A stretch of 5,362 nt of DNA from Actinomycetes bacterium (lineage in GTDB: Bacteria > Actinomycetota > Coriobacteriia > WRKU01 > WQUG01), in the NCBI GenBank assembly GCA_031268615.1, contig JAIRWZ010000023.1, forward strand, positions 1-5,362. Reading direction: 5' to 3'. The notes under the pieces are model-generated. The model worked only from the letters and a program-made list of their open reading frames with translations, was not told where the DNA came from and did not search any database. The position numbers were made by a program, and so were the translations under genes. Below, piece by piece: positions 5,219 through 5,362 of this stretch (the first letter of the stretch is position 1; every line of letters starts with the position of its first letter).

Positions 5219-5362
5219 GTGTTGAGTGACTTGCATATCCGTGATTTTGCCCTGATACAGGATGCGTGGCTTGAGTTTGAGGCGGGACTGACTGTGCTGA
5301 CGGGAGAAACCGGTACGGGCAAGACCGTGCTTTTGTCGGCTCTGGGCTTGCTGATGGGCGGG
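5219..5362 (+). CDS. recN: DNA repair protein RecN, N-terminal part
   Basis: RecN is an SMC-like ATPase recruited to double-strand breaks, where it promotes recombinational repair. Only the first 48 codons are present and the gene runs off the window. They show the characteristic RecN beginning: LSDLHIRDFALI, a hydrophobic strand ending in GLTVLTGETGTGKT, whose G-x-x-x-x-G-K-T is the Walker A motif at residues 29-36, then LLSALGLLMGG. Most RecN proteins have GETGAGKS; the A-to-T and S-to-T changes here still fit the Walker A rule. GTG at 5219 is preferred because it gives the usual short stretch before the first strand and has a TGAGGAG site 10 nt upstream. A GTG at 5201, created or kept by the tandem duplication, would add six residues (M-R-R-R-F-V...). 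It follows nadK by 45 nt with no terminator, so it is probably co-transcribed. Confidence 0.93.
   Translation, partial: MLSDLHIRDFALIQDAWLEFEAGLTVLTGETGTGKTVLLSALGLLMGG

Overview
The window is a compact, all-plus-strand housekeeping operon of a bacterium. The order is nusB (3' end) - xseB - dxs - tlyA - [three accessory genes] - nadK - recN (5' end). The nusB/xseB/dxs/tlyA/nadK/recN order, the DXP isoprenoid pathway and moderately high GC with frequent GTG/TTG starts fit a Gram-positive lineage. My best guess is Actinomycetota, class Coriobacteriia, with a high-GC Bacillota as the alternative. That placement is inference from gene order and protein style, not a database result.

Positions 1-3248 form a tight block. 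nusB and xseB share an ATGA stop/start. xseB and dxs overlap by 8 nt with no Shine-Dalgarno before dxs. dxs and tlyA are 12 nt apart and in the same frame. XseB carries low-complexity Ala/Gly and Asp/Ala/Pro extensions on both sides of a normal core. TlyA keeps a complete methyltransferase domain but has no N-terminal S4 RNA-binding domain.

Positions 3249-4334 interrupt the block. A gap of about 110 bp contains an extended -10 promoter (TGCTATAAT). It is followed by three small, lower-GC genes that are translationally coupled or tightly spaced: a DUF3791-type protein, a DUF3990-type protein with ADP-ribosyltransferase-like sequence features, and an 89-residue protein that I do not recognise by name. 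They look like a toxin-antitoxin or related NAD-using module set inside the housekeeping operon.

Positions 4331-5362 resume the block. nadK begins at an ATGA overlap with the last accessory gene, so NAD kinase translation, and probably nadK-recN transcription, is tied to the accessory module. The nadK-recN junction carries a 19-bp tandem duplication that includes the nadK stop codon and the recN ribosome-binding region. No RNA genes, CRISPR arrays or insertion sequences were seen, and no convincing terminator.
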